Below, in pieces: positions 8,222 through 17,647 of a DNA stretch of 64,000 nt; within the stretch, counting starts at the first letter, position 1; each line of letters opens with the position of its first letter. The notes under the pieces were generated by a model, which worked only from the letters and a program-made list of their open reading frames with translations, was not told where the DNA came from and did not search any database. The stretch is from NCBI GenBank assembly GCA_027604705.1, contig JADHYV010000022.1, forward strand, positions 186,001-250,000, given 5' to 3'. The translations under genes and the position numbers were made by a program. Origin of the DNA: Allomyces arbusculus. Lineage: Eukaryota > Blastocladiomycota > Blastocladiomycetes > Blastocladiales > Blastocladiaceae.

Positions 8222-8488
8222 ATGTCGTCGATTCCCCCCATGCTCTGCCCCTACATTCTCACTCGCGGAACGCGCCGCAACCAAGTGTGTGGAAAGGATA
8301 TCCCACCAACGTCAACTGCTGGTGTTTGCAAGATACATCGCGAAGTCCACGAATCTGCACTCGAGCGCTACAAGGACATTATCAAGCATGAGCACAAACT
8401 TTCGCGCACCAAAACTGGCTTCACTGACGGAACGAACCATTTCGACGACACGTTGTTTCGCGCCATCTTTGGTCCTGATTCTGCATAA
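8222..8488 (+). CDS. small Cys/His-motif protein
   Basis: An 88-residue protein beginning MSSIPPMLCPYILTRG. It carries a Cys/His pattern (C9, then C23 and CKIHR) of the form C...C-G-K...C-x-x-H seen in short giant-virus proteins, where it probably binds zinc. The second half is a charged helix. It starts 2 bases after the preceding stop, so the two genes are probably co-expressed. Confidence 0.6.
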   Translation: MSSIPPMLCPYILTRGTRRNQVCGKDIPPTSTAGVCKIHREVHESALERYKDIIKHEHKLSRTKTGFTDGTNHFDDTLFRAIFGPDSA

Positions 8489-8527
8489 CTCGTTTGAATG
8501 AAAATATATATTTGGCGTTGTGAGTAA

Positions 8528-11047
8528 ATGAAGCGAGCTTTGATCACAGGGTTTTTTGACAGAGGCAACTTTGGTGATGAATTGTTCAAGCAAGTCTACC
8601 AGAACGTGCTTGGTCACACGAACGACCTTGTGTACGACTTTATGACGACAGACAATCTCAAGGACATGGACATTTTTACGGCGAGCACGTACGATATGCT
8701 TGTTGTTGCAGGAGGTGACGTGTTGAACGACTACTTTACCAAGGCTGTTCGGGCGTTTGTCACAAAAAACAAATTCAAAGGTCCCGTGTATTGTTTTTCG
8801 AGCGGTATCCCATACCATTCCTTTGTTGAAAAAGGCCATGTGAACGGTCTGTATACTCACATCTCAGTCCGGTCCATGTCCGACTACAATTTCCTCAAAG
8901 ACTCTTACTCGCAGGACCTGTGTCAAAGTGTGTCCTATACTCCAGACATTTCTCTGACCCTGGCTCCCAAAACTGCCCTTGTGAGACCAGCTGTCTTGTC
9001 CAATCTTAACATTGCATTCTGTCTTGCTCGTCCAGTTTGGCAAAAAAACGAGCACTACGCCAACGTGTGCACCAACCTCGCAGACATCATTGAAACTGTT
9101 CTCGAGCAGTACAAGGACTCAAAAGTGCATCTTGTTCCATTCAACACCAATACCGCCAACGTCCAGGAATGCGACATTTTCATGCAAAACGACGTCCTGG
9201 CCCTTGTCAAAAGTCATCGCAGCAGAGTCATCAATATGACTGACCCAATGTCTTCCATGAAAGATATGCTCAACGTATTTTCCAAGATGGATGTCGTGTT
9301 CAGCATGCGTTTTCATGCTCACATGATGAGCATTGCCAGCCGCGTTCCTTTTGTGTCGCTGGCATGTACAAAGAAAGTGCGCGATATGGTCACCGACTTT
9401 TTGTGCGAGGAGCGCGCGAAACCGTTCTTTGACCCCGAGCACTATCTCCAGACTGACGGAAAACTGACTGCAGTCAACAAACCGCAAGTACTGGCGTCAC
9501 TGAGTCAAGTATGCGACCCAATTCAACGCAAGCGGTTTGAAAAAATTTCCAACGAGTATATTGCCTTGGCTCAAAGCGGTGTGTTTACAAGCACCATTGC
9601 GTCCTTTGTGCTCAACAAGAACTCGACGCCGGAAACTCTCGTGGTCCTGAAAAGGTCGTCAGAAACCATCGTGTACCAAACCTGCTATGAGATTCTGCGG
9701 TACCTTGGTGACGCACCTCCTCGCCCCCAACAGGTCACAGACTGTTTGAAAACCCCCGGGTACATCAAGACTCATTTTGGAACAATGGCAGGGCGCAATT
9801 CATTCCTTGCGTCACTGATTCTTTTGCGAACGATTGGCGAACCATTTGAACAGTACCACTATGGCCTGTCCGAAAAGCTGTTCAGCGACTCTTTTACGTT
9901 CCAAACCGACATTCTGTGGGTCATGGGCGACTATTTCATTCGCACAAAGTCATCATCATCCCCGGTCCAGAGCCCGCATGACAACCGGTTGCCACTTGTC
10001 AACATCGTTTCCATGGCCGATGACATGAGGGCGAAACACAGGGCAGGCTGGCCGTTTGTGATGGATAATGTTGCTGCCAGTTTTCACAGCCCAAATGCAT
10101 CTCTGCAGTTTGACGGGTACGTTGACAAGACGTTTTTGTGGTGCGACGAACTCAACGAGTACCTTGGGATCACGCCGTATCGCAAACCATGGTGTGGGAT
10201 TCTCCATCATACGTTTCATTCAGAAAAGAGCCCCACCAACTACCTCGCCAAAGTGTTTTCAAATGTCAACTTTCTCGAGAGTCTACCGTATTGTCAAGGC
10301 CTGATTGTACTTTCAGAGTACCTCGCAGACCAAGTGCGAGACTGCCTTGAGTACGAACTTCGAGTCAACAGTATCCCTGTATTCAGTCTCAAACACCCCA
10401 CTGACCTGAATGTCAGCCGCTTTTCAATGAATTCATTCACACAAAACAAGGACCGCGGAATTGTCAATATTGGTGCATGGCTGCGCAATCCATTCACGCT
10501 CTATACACTAAACGTCCCATCAACCGCACTCCAAGACACAAAGCGGTGCTCTCTGCAAAAACTGGCACTCCGAGGCCGCGACATGGATGCCTACTTTCCG
10601 ACCGAGTCGACCAAAGCAAAACTTGCTGCCTTGGAGACGGGAAGTATTTTCGAGCAGTGCATTGCCAGTGTTATCAAAGACGCGCTGGGGACCGTCCGAG
10701 TCATTGAAAATCTCCCCAATCGAGAATACGACGATATGCTTACCAAGAACATTGTGTTTCTGGATCTCGTGGACGTCAGTGCATGCAATGTGGTCATTGA
10801 ATGCATGGCGCGCCATACGCCATTACTTGTCAACCGCCACCCTGCAGTAGTCGAGTATCTTGGGGGCTCATACCCGTTCTACTACTCGAGCATTGACGAG
10901 GCCAACAAGAAGAGTAACGACCTGGAACTGATTGAAGCCACCCACAAGTACCTCGCCAACCTGAACAAGGACGATATTCAAATCGCGAATTTCATTGCCA
11001 AACTCGGAGACATTTTGAAAACCATCCAAAAAGACCAAACTAACTAA
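8528..11047 (+). CDS. polysaccharide pyruvyl transferase fused to a glycosyltransferase-like half
   Basis: The first ~340 residues match the polysaccharide pyruvyl transferase family: GNFGDEL at 13-19, VVAGGDVLND near 60, SVRSMSDYNFLK, YTPDISL and the late MRFHAHMMSI signature near 260. These enzymes add pyruvate ketals to sugars from phosphoenolpyruvate. The second half (about 480-839) has KPWCGILHHTFH, a VLSEYLADQV strand and IGAWLRNPF, which looks like a GT-B-type glycosyltransferase found in Imitervirales. I infer one protein that builds or modifies virion surface glycans. At 839 residues it is about twice the size of a single-domain enzyme. An AAATATATATTT palindrome lies about 15 bases upstream. 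Confidence 0.8.
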   Translation: MKRALITGFFDRGNFGDELFKQVYQNVLGHTNDLVYDFMTTDNLKDMDIFTASTYDMLVVAGGDVLNDYFTKAVRAFVTKNKFKGPVYCFSSGIPYHSFVEKGHVNGLYTHISVRSMSDYNFLKDSYSQDLCQSVSYTPDISLTLAPKTALVRPAVLSNLNIAFCLARPVWQKNEHYANVCTNLADIIETVLEQYKDSKVHLVPFNTNTANVQECDIFMQNDVLALVKSHRSRVINMTDPMSSMKDMLNVFSKMDVVFSMRFHAHMMSIASRVPFVSLACTKKVRDMVTDFLCEERAKPFFDPEHYLQTDGKLTAVNKPQVLASLSQVCDPIQRKRFEKISNEYIALAQSGVFTSTIASFVLNKNSTPETLVVLKRSSETIVYQTCYEILRYLGDAPPRPQQVTDCLKTPGYIKTHFGTMAGRNSFLASLILLRTIGEPFEQYHYGLSEKLFSDSFTFQTDILWVMGDYFIRTKSSSSPVQSPHDNRLPLVNIVSMADDMRAKHRAGWPFVMDNVAASFHSPNASLQFDGYVDKTFLWCDELNEYLGITPYRKPWCGILHHTFHSEKSPTNYLAKVFSNVNFLESLPYCQGLIVLSEYLADQVRDCLEYELRVNSIPVFSLKHPTDLNVSRFSMNSFTQNKDRGIVNIGAWLRNPFTLYTLNVPSTALQDTKRCSLQKLALRGRDMDAYFPTESTKAKLAALETGSIFEQCIASVIKDALGTVRVIENLPNREYDDMLTKNIVFLDLVDVSACNVVIECMARHTPLLVNRHPAVVEYLGGSYPFYYSSIDEANKKSNDLELIEATHKYLANLNKDDIQIANFIAKLGDILKTIQKDQTN

Positions 11048-11054
11048 AACGACG

Positions 11055-11678
11055 CTAATATTCGTTGAGGTAATCGGCCCACATCTTTGCCGCGCCGATG
11101 TGTGATGCACGCTTGGGTTGAACGACGATATCATTGTTCTTGACAACAATGATACCGCAATCGCGCTTGTGTTCGCCGGCATACTTGACGACGCCATCGA
11201 GGGTGTAGTTGTTGGGCTCGAGAAACTCGTCAATGAGGTACTTGAGCCAGGCCGCCATTTCCTGCGAGTTTTCGGCACGGTTCCACACCAATGCAGTTCC
11301 GTCGGATGTTGGTCGCCAATCGCAAAAGAACGACGGTTGCGTGACACACCGTTCTTCAGGCATGATAATTGAGTAGCGGTCGTCGCCAGTAAAGTACTCG
11401 CCATGCAAACCGACGTGCGGCAGACCCACGTCGTGGCGTAAAGTATCGCGTGCACATAGTGCCTTGAACTGGTCACGTCGAACGTGTTTCATGTCGCAAA
11501 ACTTGGACAAGTACGCGCGCATCGTTGCCGACAAGGGTGGGCTGATTTCAACTCGTCCGTCAAAGACTGTCGTGTATCCGTTGACCTCGTTGGCTTCATT
11601 GAAATATTCGGGCGATTCAGGCATTTTGGTCTTCAAAGTAGTCATGTCGTTGGAGCCGTGTTGGGTGGTTGCGAGCAT
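11055..11678 (-). CDS. conserved protein of the FDGxxEIxPPLS family
   Basis: This 207-residue protein matches, from memory, a family shared by bacteria, phages and giant viruses: FDGRVEISPPLS near residue 40, FFCDWRPTSDGTALVWN in the middle, then WLKYLIDEFLEPNNYTLDG and a closing GIIVVKNNDIVV strand. Its function is unknown. I chose the ATG at 11678 because a TTTTAAATCC promoter-like element lies upstream at about 11734-11743; an open frame continues to 11858 but would run through that element. Confidence 0.75.
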   Translation of the reverse strand: MLATTQHGSNDMTTLKTKMPESPEYFNEANEVNGYTTVFDGRVEISPPLSATMRAYLSKFCDMKHVRRDQFKALCARDTLRHDVGLPHVGLHGEYFTGDDRYSIIMPEERCVTQPSFFCDWRPTSDGTALVWNRAENSQEMAAWLKYLIDEFLEPNNYTLDGVVKYAGEHKRDCGIIVVKNNDIVVQPKRASHIGAAKMWADYLNEY

Positions 11679-11770
11679 TTTGAGTGAACACGTTGAACAA
11701 GTTGAGCAAGTTCGCTTTGGCGGGGGGACTTTCCTTTTAAATCCTTTGCGTATTTTATCAGTAACTGTAA

Positions 11771-11953
11771 ATGCCTGAACATCTTTCGCCCTGCAAGAAA
11801 ATCGTTCATCACGTGACAGTCTGTCCTTCATGTGCAAATGATCTGAAATGCACATCAAGTGTCAAGAGCATTGACCAACTTGAGCTGGCACTCTATGTGG
11901 TATCTGTTGCTTCCATTCTGTATCTTGCTTTCCTCATCGCGCGGCTGCATTAG
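11771..11953 (+). CDS. small membrane protein with CxxC
   Basis: A 60-residue protein with Cys pairs in the first half (C16, C19, C25) and a C-terminal hydrophobic segment (ALYVVSVASILYLAFLI) ending in a basic tail. It is probably a single-pass virion or ER membrane protein. It is divergent from the preceding gene, and its stop overlaps the end of the convergent AT-hook gene by 4 bases. Confidence 0.55.
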   Translation: MPEHLSPCKKIVHHVTVCPSCANDLKCTSSVKSIDQLELALYVVSVASILYLAFLIARLH

Positions 11954-13335
11954 GCGATGGTGACGACTTTAGTGTTGTCAAACTTGGGAATCTTTGGCGG
12001 CCGTCCACGCTTGCGCTTTGGTGCGGCTGTTTCGCTCGCAGACTGGTTTTGGGAGCTGATAGACACATCGTCCTCGAAAATCGAGTCCTCGGCAAACAAT
12101 GCAGCTTCTGTTGGTCGTGCCTGAAGGTCAACTGGAGGAGGGCTCTGGGGCAGAGGCACGTCGCTCATTTGCTGGTCGACGGTCGTTTGGTCGTCCATGG
12201 CCGTTGAAAGCAACAGGCGCCGAAGTTCCTCTGAATTGTTGTTGGGCCCAAGCAAATTGTCGAGGGGTGTCGACTGTGGCGACTGCACAGACTGAGCAGA
12301 CTGCGCAGACTGCGCAGACAAGGAAGGTTGCGCGGGAGAAGTCTGTGGTGTTGCCCCAGTTTGATTCACAATGGGCGTGCTGTGAGTTCCCAACCCCATT
12401 TGCGAAAGCTGTTCCTGGAGTTGGCGCTGAACTTCGTTTTGCATGTTGATTTTTTCGTTTCGAAGCTTGGCCAGCATTGCTGCTTCGCGCTTCTTTGATG
12501 CCATGCTTGCAGTGAACGAGAGAGCCAGCATTCCCACGAGCTGGACTTCTGGGGGAACCGAAACGCTCGAGCTGTACTTTTCAGCCAGTTGCTCAAGAAC
12601 AGCGTCGTACTTGCTCGAAGAGTACAACTCGTGGTGAACAGTTGACCCCCAGTCTTCCATATCCACCCCCTGGCCAAGTGGGTCGTACGTGTTGTTGACC
12701 ATCACCAAACCCTTGGATAGCCAGAAAATTCCGCCCCTGCACCATTCGACAGTCTTGTCAAGACTGACCCTGCTCTGGACAACCGCAAGTTCGTTTTGAA
12801 TGTCTTTGAGCGGACTGTTCATGTCAAATTTGCGGTCGCTGATTTGGTGGGCTGCATTCAGCTTGTTGAACGTATGGAGCGTCTTGCTTTTGAGAGCCCG
12901 ATGCTCTACCGTGTCAATGTCATCCCCGCCACTACGGCCACGGAGTATTGACGATTCAGGGTTGCGGCAAAAAGCATCTGTGAACTGGTCGACCTGGGGA
13001 ATATCGTTGTGACGGTATCCGGGGTCTGAATGCTGCTTTACTGTTGATTGGTGGTCGTGGACTGTAATGTCCTCGTTGAGTTTGAAACCGCTATGCAAGT
13101 CGTCACGACCATGGTCGGAATCTTCGCGGCCGGTCTTGACCTGGACGTCAATGTTGCCCCCAAACACACTCTCAGAGTTCTGACTATGGACTTTACGCGG
13201 ATTGGCCAAAAAATCAAATGAACCGAGGGGTGGGTCTTGCTCGATTTCCAGTTGGTGCATAACCTTTGGGCCACGCGGGGCATCAGCGGTCAGCACATGA
13301 TCCTTGTGTGGGTCAATGACGTGCAGAAGCGACAT
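11950..13335 (-). CDS. large hypothetical protein with C-terminal AT-hook
   Basis: A 461-residue protein. The N-terminal third is charged and mostly disordered; the centre is helical and includes a coiled-coil stretch (KLRNEKINMQNEVQRQLQEQ) at about 290-320. A Gln/Ser repeat (SAQSAQSAQSVQSPQS) follows. The end carries an AT-hook-like motif (KRKRGRPPKIPK), which binds the minor groove of A/T-rich DNA. I infer DNA association, perhaps in genome packing or transcription. The start is the ATG at 13335. Confidence 0.7.
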   Translation of the reverse strand: MSLLHVIDPHKDHVLTADAPRGPKVMHQLEIEQDPPLGSFDFLANPRKVHSQNSESVFGGNIDVQVKTGREDSDHGRDDLHSGFKLNEDITVHDHQSTVKQHSDPGYRHNDIPQVDQFTDAFCRNPESSILRGRSGGDDIDTVEHRALKSKTLHTFNKLNAAHQISDRKFDMNSPLKDIQNELAVVQSRVSLDKTVEWCRGGIFWLSKGLVMVNNTYDPLGQGVDMEDWGSTVHHELYSSSKYDAVLEQLAEKYSSSVSVPPEVQLVGMLALSFTASMASKKREAAMLAKLRNEKINMQNEVQRQLQEQLSQMGLGTHSTPIVNQTGATPQTSPAQPSLSAQSAQSAQSVQSPQSTPLDNLLGPNNNSEELRRLLLSTAMDDQTTVDQQMSDVPLPQSPPPVDLQARPTEAALFAEDSIFEDDVSISSQNQSASETAAPKRKRGRPPKIPKFDNTKVVTIA

Positions 13336-13463
13336 TTCCTCGGAAACAGCGTATACTATGTACAAACAAATTAGATGTGTACTTAAATTTGCGAAAACGC
13401 ATCATCGATAATGACGTCCAATAGATTAACAAGCTGTTCGGGTCAGCTCACGGTCAGCACAAG

Positions 13464-14168
13464 ATGGATGCACAAGACCTGAATGACATTGCAGCGCTTG
13501 CCCGCAGTGTTGTTGAATATGTCTGGGTGTACCTCCAACTGGCTGCTCTCAAAACTATCACCTTCTTCTACGACCTTGTGAGCACCGAATATGTCCGGAA
13601 ACTCCAGTACCGACCCGACAAAATGGACCGATTCCAAACCTGGACGTTTTCGTACGAGGTTGCAGATTCACACTGGTTTTGGGGTATTCTGGAACGAATC
13701 CAGTATTTCCACCCCATCGCGTCCATTTTTGCGCGCAACAAGTACTACATTACTCTCCGAGATTCGGTCTCTGCTCGTTCCACAACACCATGTCAAGGCC
13801 ACATTTACTTTGCCTACATCGACGAATGTGAAAAGCCAAACGAGTCTACTGGGCGTGTTCCAGTAGACTTGTACATTGACACGATTTCCGACAACGACAA
13901 GCCTTTCACTCTCGGAAATCAGTTTGAGGCATGCTTTTTGGCGTCCCGACTCTATCCCAAGCGCATTTACGACGTGTCTGAAATTGTCAAGCACATGCGA
14001 GTCTACGACAAGAACATTATGCTCTATGAGATTCTGCCCTTTTTCTATGAGAACCTCAGCATGCCACGGATTCCACTGACCGATGTTGTGATGACAGTTG
14101 TTGATTCCAACGATTTCGAGACCAAGCACCTGTATTTTTTTGACCGCATTGTAACAACAAGGACATGA
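13464..14168 (+). CDS. hypothetical protein, 234 aa
   Basis: Not recognised. It starts with a helical section that may touch a membrane (VWVYLQLAALKTITFFYDLV), followed by an aromatic-rich body with many Tyr and Phe. The stop overlaps the patatin gene start in an ATGA, so the two are probably translated or expressed together. Confidence 0.65.
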   Translation: MDAQDLNDIAALARSVVEYVWVYLQLAALKTITFFYDLVSTEYVRKLQYRPDKMDRFQTWTFSYEVADSHWFWGILERIQYFHPIASIFARNKYYITLRDSVSARSTTPCQGHIYFAYIDECEKPNESTGRVPVDLYIDTISDNDKPFTLGNQFEACFLASRLYPKRIYDVSEIVKHMRVYDKNIMLYEILPFFYENLSMPRIPLTDVVMTVVDSNDFETKHLYFFDRIVTTRT

Positions 14169-15019
14169 ACACGATTGTTTTGAGTGGAGGTGGAGCACTT
14201 GGTGCTGTGCATATTGGTTTTGTGAAAGCTGTTTTGGAGAAATACAACTTGAGTGACATTTGCAATATCGTTGGAACGTCTGTCGGAAGTCTGATAGGAC
14301 TCTTTGTGACCATTGGCATGAGCCCCGAAGAAATGCAAACCGCATTCAACAAGATGGACACTGCACTCCTTACGATAAACCATGTTTCTCTGACAGAAGA
14401 CCTGTTCTCAAAGTATGGAGTTGAATCTGGCGAATACTTTCGTGCCTTTCTATGCGATATCCTCCTTGAGCGTGGGTACTCGCCATACGTGTCTCTTGGC
14501 CAATTGCATCAAATCACAGGAAAGTACTTTGGCGCATGTGCAGTGGACGTTCTCCAATGCAGGCATTTACTTTTGGACCACCACAGCGTTCCAGACATGC
14601 AGGTAGTCGATGCCATAACGGCTTCGTGCGCAATCCCTATATTCGTGCAACCGGTTCGCTACAAAGACCTTGTTCTTGTGGATGGTGGAGTTCAGCAAAA
14701 ACTGCCACTGAGTCCTGCCATGGAGGTCCTCAAAGTTTCCCAGGAAAACATCCTTGCCTGTAATTTGAAGTCTTGGAAAAGCGTTGACGTCATCAGCAAT
14801 ATTGCCGAATACATTGGTCACCTGTTTCAATCCGTGCTAAATCGACAGAACCTCACTGAATATTCCTGCGTGATTGACTTGGATTGTTATGAATTCAACT
14901 CGATGAACTTTGCGTACACCGAGGCCATAAAAGCAAACATGGTGGACCTCGGCTACACAAAGACAATGGAGCACTTTGAAACGAAAACGAAGAGCGGAGA
15001 AATTTCGCGCGCAACATAA
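14165..15019 (+). CDS. patatin-like phospholipase
   Basis: This 284-residue protein has all patatin signatures: the glycine-rich oxyanion loop SGGGALG at 7-13, the nucleophile elbow GTSVGS (Ser39) and the aspartate of the dyad in DGGVQQKLP (Asp173). Patatins release fatty acids from lipids using a Ser-Asp dyad. It could remodel host membranes for virion assembly or exit, which is inference. Length is normal for a one-domain enzyme. It overlaps the upstream gene by 4 bases and lies two genes from a nucleotidyltransferase-like gene. Confidence 0.92.
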   Translation: MNTIVLSGGGALGAVHIGFVKAVLEKYNLSDICNIVGTSVGSLIGLFVTIGMSPEEMQTAFNKMDTALLTINHVSLTEDLFSKYGVESGEYFRAFLCDILLERGYSPYVSLGQLHQITGKYFGACAVDVLQCRHLLLDHHSVPDMQVVDAITASCAIPIFVQPVRYKDLVLVDGGVQQKLPLSPAMEVLKVSQENILACNLKSWKSVDVISNIAEYIGHLFQSVLNRQNLTEYSCVIDLDCYEFNSMNFAYTEAIKANMVDLGYTKTMEHFETKTKSGEISRAT

Positions 15020-15033
15020 CAAGGAGCAGCACA

Positions 15034-15519
15034 ATGAAGGAACTGTCTGTTCGGGATTTCATACAGGACAGAAACGAAATTGAAGCTCGGAAACGCAAGG
15101 TGTATGACATGCACTTGGCAAAACTGTACCAGCAACTGATTGCATACCGCGAGGGAAACGTTCACGGTCAATTCTTTGTCTATACCGTCCCTTTGATTCA
15201 TGCAGATGAGCCCAATTACAATGTCACAGAGTGTGTCAAGTTTATCAAACAAAACGTCCGCTCGAAGGGGTTCTATGTTCGGATTCTCCATCCTGGAAAC
15301 AACATCTATGTGTCCTGGCACCCAGATGATGTTTCAGAGCACATTTTGGAAGCACAAAAGCCCAAACAACGGCATGAATTCAAACCCGCGTCCTCTGTTT
15401 CGCACACTAATCAAGGAGATATTGTCATTGAGCTGGAAAAGGGCGACCTTGTCAACAACGCAAGGCTTATTCAAACGCTCATGGCGGCAAACCCAAAATA
15501 CAGCAGTATCTTCCAGTAA
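15034..15519 (+). CDS. conserved giant-virus protein of unknown function
   Basis: The 161-residue protein has the pattern YTVPLI..., a helix with C near VTECVKFIKQNV, then GFYVRILHPGNNIYVSW. This resembles a small family widespread in giant viruses with the signature GF-x-V-x(4)-P-N-x-[IL]-x-[VI]-S-W (often listed as DUF5759). Its role is unknown. It begins 14 bases after the patatin stop. Confidence 0.65.
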   Translation: MKELSVRDFIQDRNEIEARKRKVYDMHLAKLYQQLIAYREGNVHGQFFVYTVPLIHADEPNYNVTECVKFIKQNVRSKGFYVRILHPGNNIYVSWHPDDVSEHILEAQKPKQRHEFKPASSVSHTNQGDIVIELEKGDLVNNARLIQTLMAANPKYSSIFQ

Positions 15520-15522
15520 CAC

Positions 15523-15542
15523 CCACCAAACTATTTTGTTGG
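15523..15542. terminator. near-perfect hairpin after a stop codon
   Basis: CCACCAAA and TTTGTTGG pair with one mismatch around a 4-base loop, starting four bases after the preceding stop. It fits the hairpins found at other 3' ends here. Confidence 0.4.
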
Positions 15543-15544
15543 AG

Positions 15545-15553
15545 ATACTATAA
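15545..15553 (+). promoter_or_regulatory. ATACTATAA promoter-like motif
   Basis: ATACTATAA lies about 8 bases before the ATG at 15561. The same element sits before the genes at 22595 and (as CTACTATAAA) 43754, suggesting a second promoter class, perhaps late. Confidence 0.4.
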
Positions 15554-15560
15554 TTACGTC

Positions 15561-17609
15561 ATGACAAAACGACCAGTGGCGACAATTCAATCATTTCTCC
15601 GGCACATCTTTTCACGCCATTGCAAATGCTATGAGCAAGTGTGTGCCATCAAGGACAAGAACAATGATATTCTTGCTATCAACGTTCATACTCTTTTGGA
15701 CCTCTTTTCAAAAAAGAAGAATGCCCAATTCTGTGTGACGTTCCTCAACTCTGAACGGGAAAACTACCTTGAAGTCATTGAAACCTACATTTCAGCTTTT
15801 GTGGACCTTCATCTTATTGTCGTGGAGAAAAACACAGGAACGCCATTTTCGAGTACTGGGAAAGACCTCCGGAAACGATTATCCAAACGGGTTGGGAAGA
15901 TGCTGGATATTCAAGACTTGTCAGATAAACTCAAACAGTATCGCATCCCACACACAATCCCAGAACTTGAGCCAGAGCAAAAAAAGGTAACTAAGAACAC
16001 TCTCAAAGTTGTTGACGAGTCGAAAATCCAAGGGAACATTCTGAAATTTGCCAATGGACAGCCAATCACCTGGAAAACTTTATCCGGTTCGCACACAGGT
16101 GACAAGTGCTTCTGCACACCGCTCCAAGCCATCAGGGCAGAGTTGACAGAGTTCATGAAAGCCAATGGTCAAGACAATGTTGTTCTTTCCGACTACGACC
16201 TACATATCCTTGCCCAGGTTCTCTTTTGGTATCTCCGCAAAGGTGTCGTGGATTCTCTGGTTCAACTTGTATTCCATCGCGATGCAGGACCATTGAGTTG
16301 CCGAGCAATGTCCGTTGGAAGCACACGTATCACGAGCGACTATGATATCACAGTCCAAGGGCAGTGCACTGATCTTGTTGTAGGCATGTTCAACCGATAC
16401 TTTTATGCAATCTTTGGCGAAACCTCTGATGTGGTTTTTGACACAAATTTATATGGCAGCACATTTGTGCGTCTACTGAAACCCTCTGAGAAAACTACCA
16501 ACTTGTATACCAAACACAACTGCACAACCAACGACCGTTTTGACGAACAGGTCTACTATTACGTTAATCCGCCCACAAGCGAGGACGAAATTCACGAACA
16601 ACACGCGTTTGCCCTCGCCAAGTATCTCATTAGCGTGAAGCAGTTCTTGGCCTCACCAAGCAGTCAACGAATCCCACCGAGTGTACGCAGAAGGATGCAA
16701 AGCCAACTTGTTCAACTGCACTCGGACTTTAGTGGTCCACTCACTGGTATGGACGTGAAACTTGATGAACACAAGGGGCATGACGCGTACTCTGTTCTCC
16801 CATTCAACGTCACAGACAATATCGAAACACTGCGTGGCCTCTTGAACTTTATTAGTTTGCATAATCGTCAAGGAAGCGAAACGTACTTTACTCGCGGTGC
16901 CTTCATGGACGTTGTCTTCAACACGCAAACCTGCCAAGACAATCCAGTCAAGCTGGGGCACCACGAACGTATTGATTCTCTTACCGAGAACTTTGGAGAC
17001 TTTTTGCAGCACGACTTTAAAATCAAGTATGCCACCCGTATGGAAACCAATCTCAAACTGCTACAGGACCTTGAATTCCCGATCACAAGTCCAAGTGTAC
17101 CAGACAACACATTTGTTTCTGAGCACAAAGACGCAATCATGAGGTCATTTAAATTGCTATACGACCTCGTGCGACGAGTCACTCAATCAAACGGGAACCC
17201 CAACGACATTTCCGATTTCGTTGAAAGTATGGTGGACTTTATCCATCAATACTTTACGGGTCTCAAATTTGTTTCCAACGACAACACTGACGACATCACT
17301 TCAATCAGTACCCAGTCGAATTCGTATGTCAACTATGTTTCCAACCTCAAGAAACCTGTTGGATATGCACCGTTAACTGGGAGGTCCAAGATTCCCAAGT
17401 TTTCCTTGCCGTCACTTGTCATAACAGATGAACCGAGCAGTATGATTAGTCAAAAGATTGGACGACTTGAGGCGTGGCGTGATACCAACTCGGAACGGCT
17501 AAATCACTTCTTTCCACAATCGTCATCACGTGACAAGCCGATGACCAAGTCACTAACCACGTCTGTGTCGCGGATGCTTTCACCCACTAAATCCTCGACC
17601 CTGATGTAA
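15561..17609 (+). CDS. large protein with nucleotidyltransferase-like core
   Basis: A 682-residue protein. Its centre reads SVGSTRITSDYDITV at about 251-265: a GS pair followed by D-x-D (D260, D262), the signature of the polymerase-beta nucleotidyltransferase superfamily, with a third candidate aspartate in VFDTNLYG (D294). The GS-to-DxD spacing is shorter than in most families, so the fold needs structural support. The N-terminal 230 residues and the C-terminal half (helical, Ser/Thr-rich end) are unassigned. It could be a terminal transferase, a nucleotide-signal synthase or an inactive relative. It lies in a same-strand run with the patatin gene. Confidence 0.55.
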   Translation: MTKRPVATIQSFLRHIFSRHCKCYEQVCAIKDKNNDILAINVHTLLDLFSKKKNAQFCVTFLNSERENYLEVIETYISAFVDLHLIVVEKNTGTPFSSTGKDLRKRLSKRVGKMLDIQDLSDKLKQYRIPHTIPELEPEQKKVTKNTLKVVDESKIQGNILKFANGQPITWKTLSGSHTGDKCFCTPLQAIRAELTEFMKANGQDNVVLSDYDLHILAQVLFWYLRKGVVDSLVQLVFHRDAGPLSCRAMSVGSTRITSDYDITVQGQCTDLVVGMFNRYFYAIFGETSDVVFDTNLYGSTFVRLLKPSEKTTNLYTKHNCTTNDRFDEQVYYYVNPPTSEDEIHEQHAFALAKYLISVKQFLASPSSQRIPPSVRRRMQSQLVQLHSDFSGPLTGMDVKLDEHKGHDAYSVLPFNVTDNIETLRGLLNFISLHNRQGSETYFTRGAFMDVVFNTQTCQDNPVKLGHHERIDSLTENFGDFLQHDFKIKYATRMETNLKLLQDLEFPITSPSVPDNTFVSEHKDAIMRSFKLLYDLVRRVTQSNGNPNDISDFVESMVDFIHQYFTGLKFVSNDNTDDITSISTQSNSYVNYVSNLKKPVGYAPLTGRSKIPKFSLPSLVITDEPSSMISQKIGRLEAWRDTNSERLNHFFPQSSSRDKPMTKSLTTSVSRMLSPTKSSTLM

Positions 17610-17647
17610 ACCAAACTGTGGAAATATTTTCGTGGCTGGATATAACA

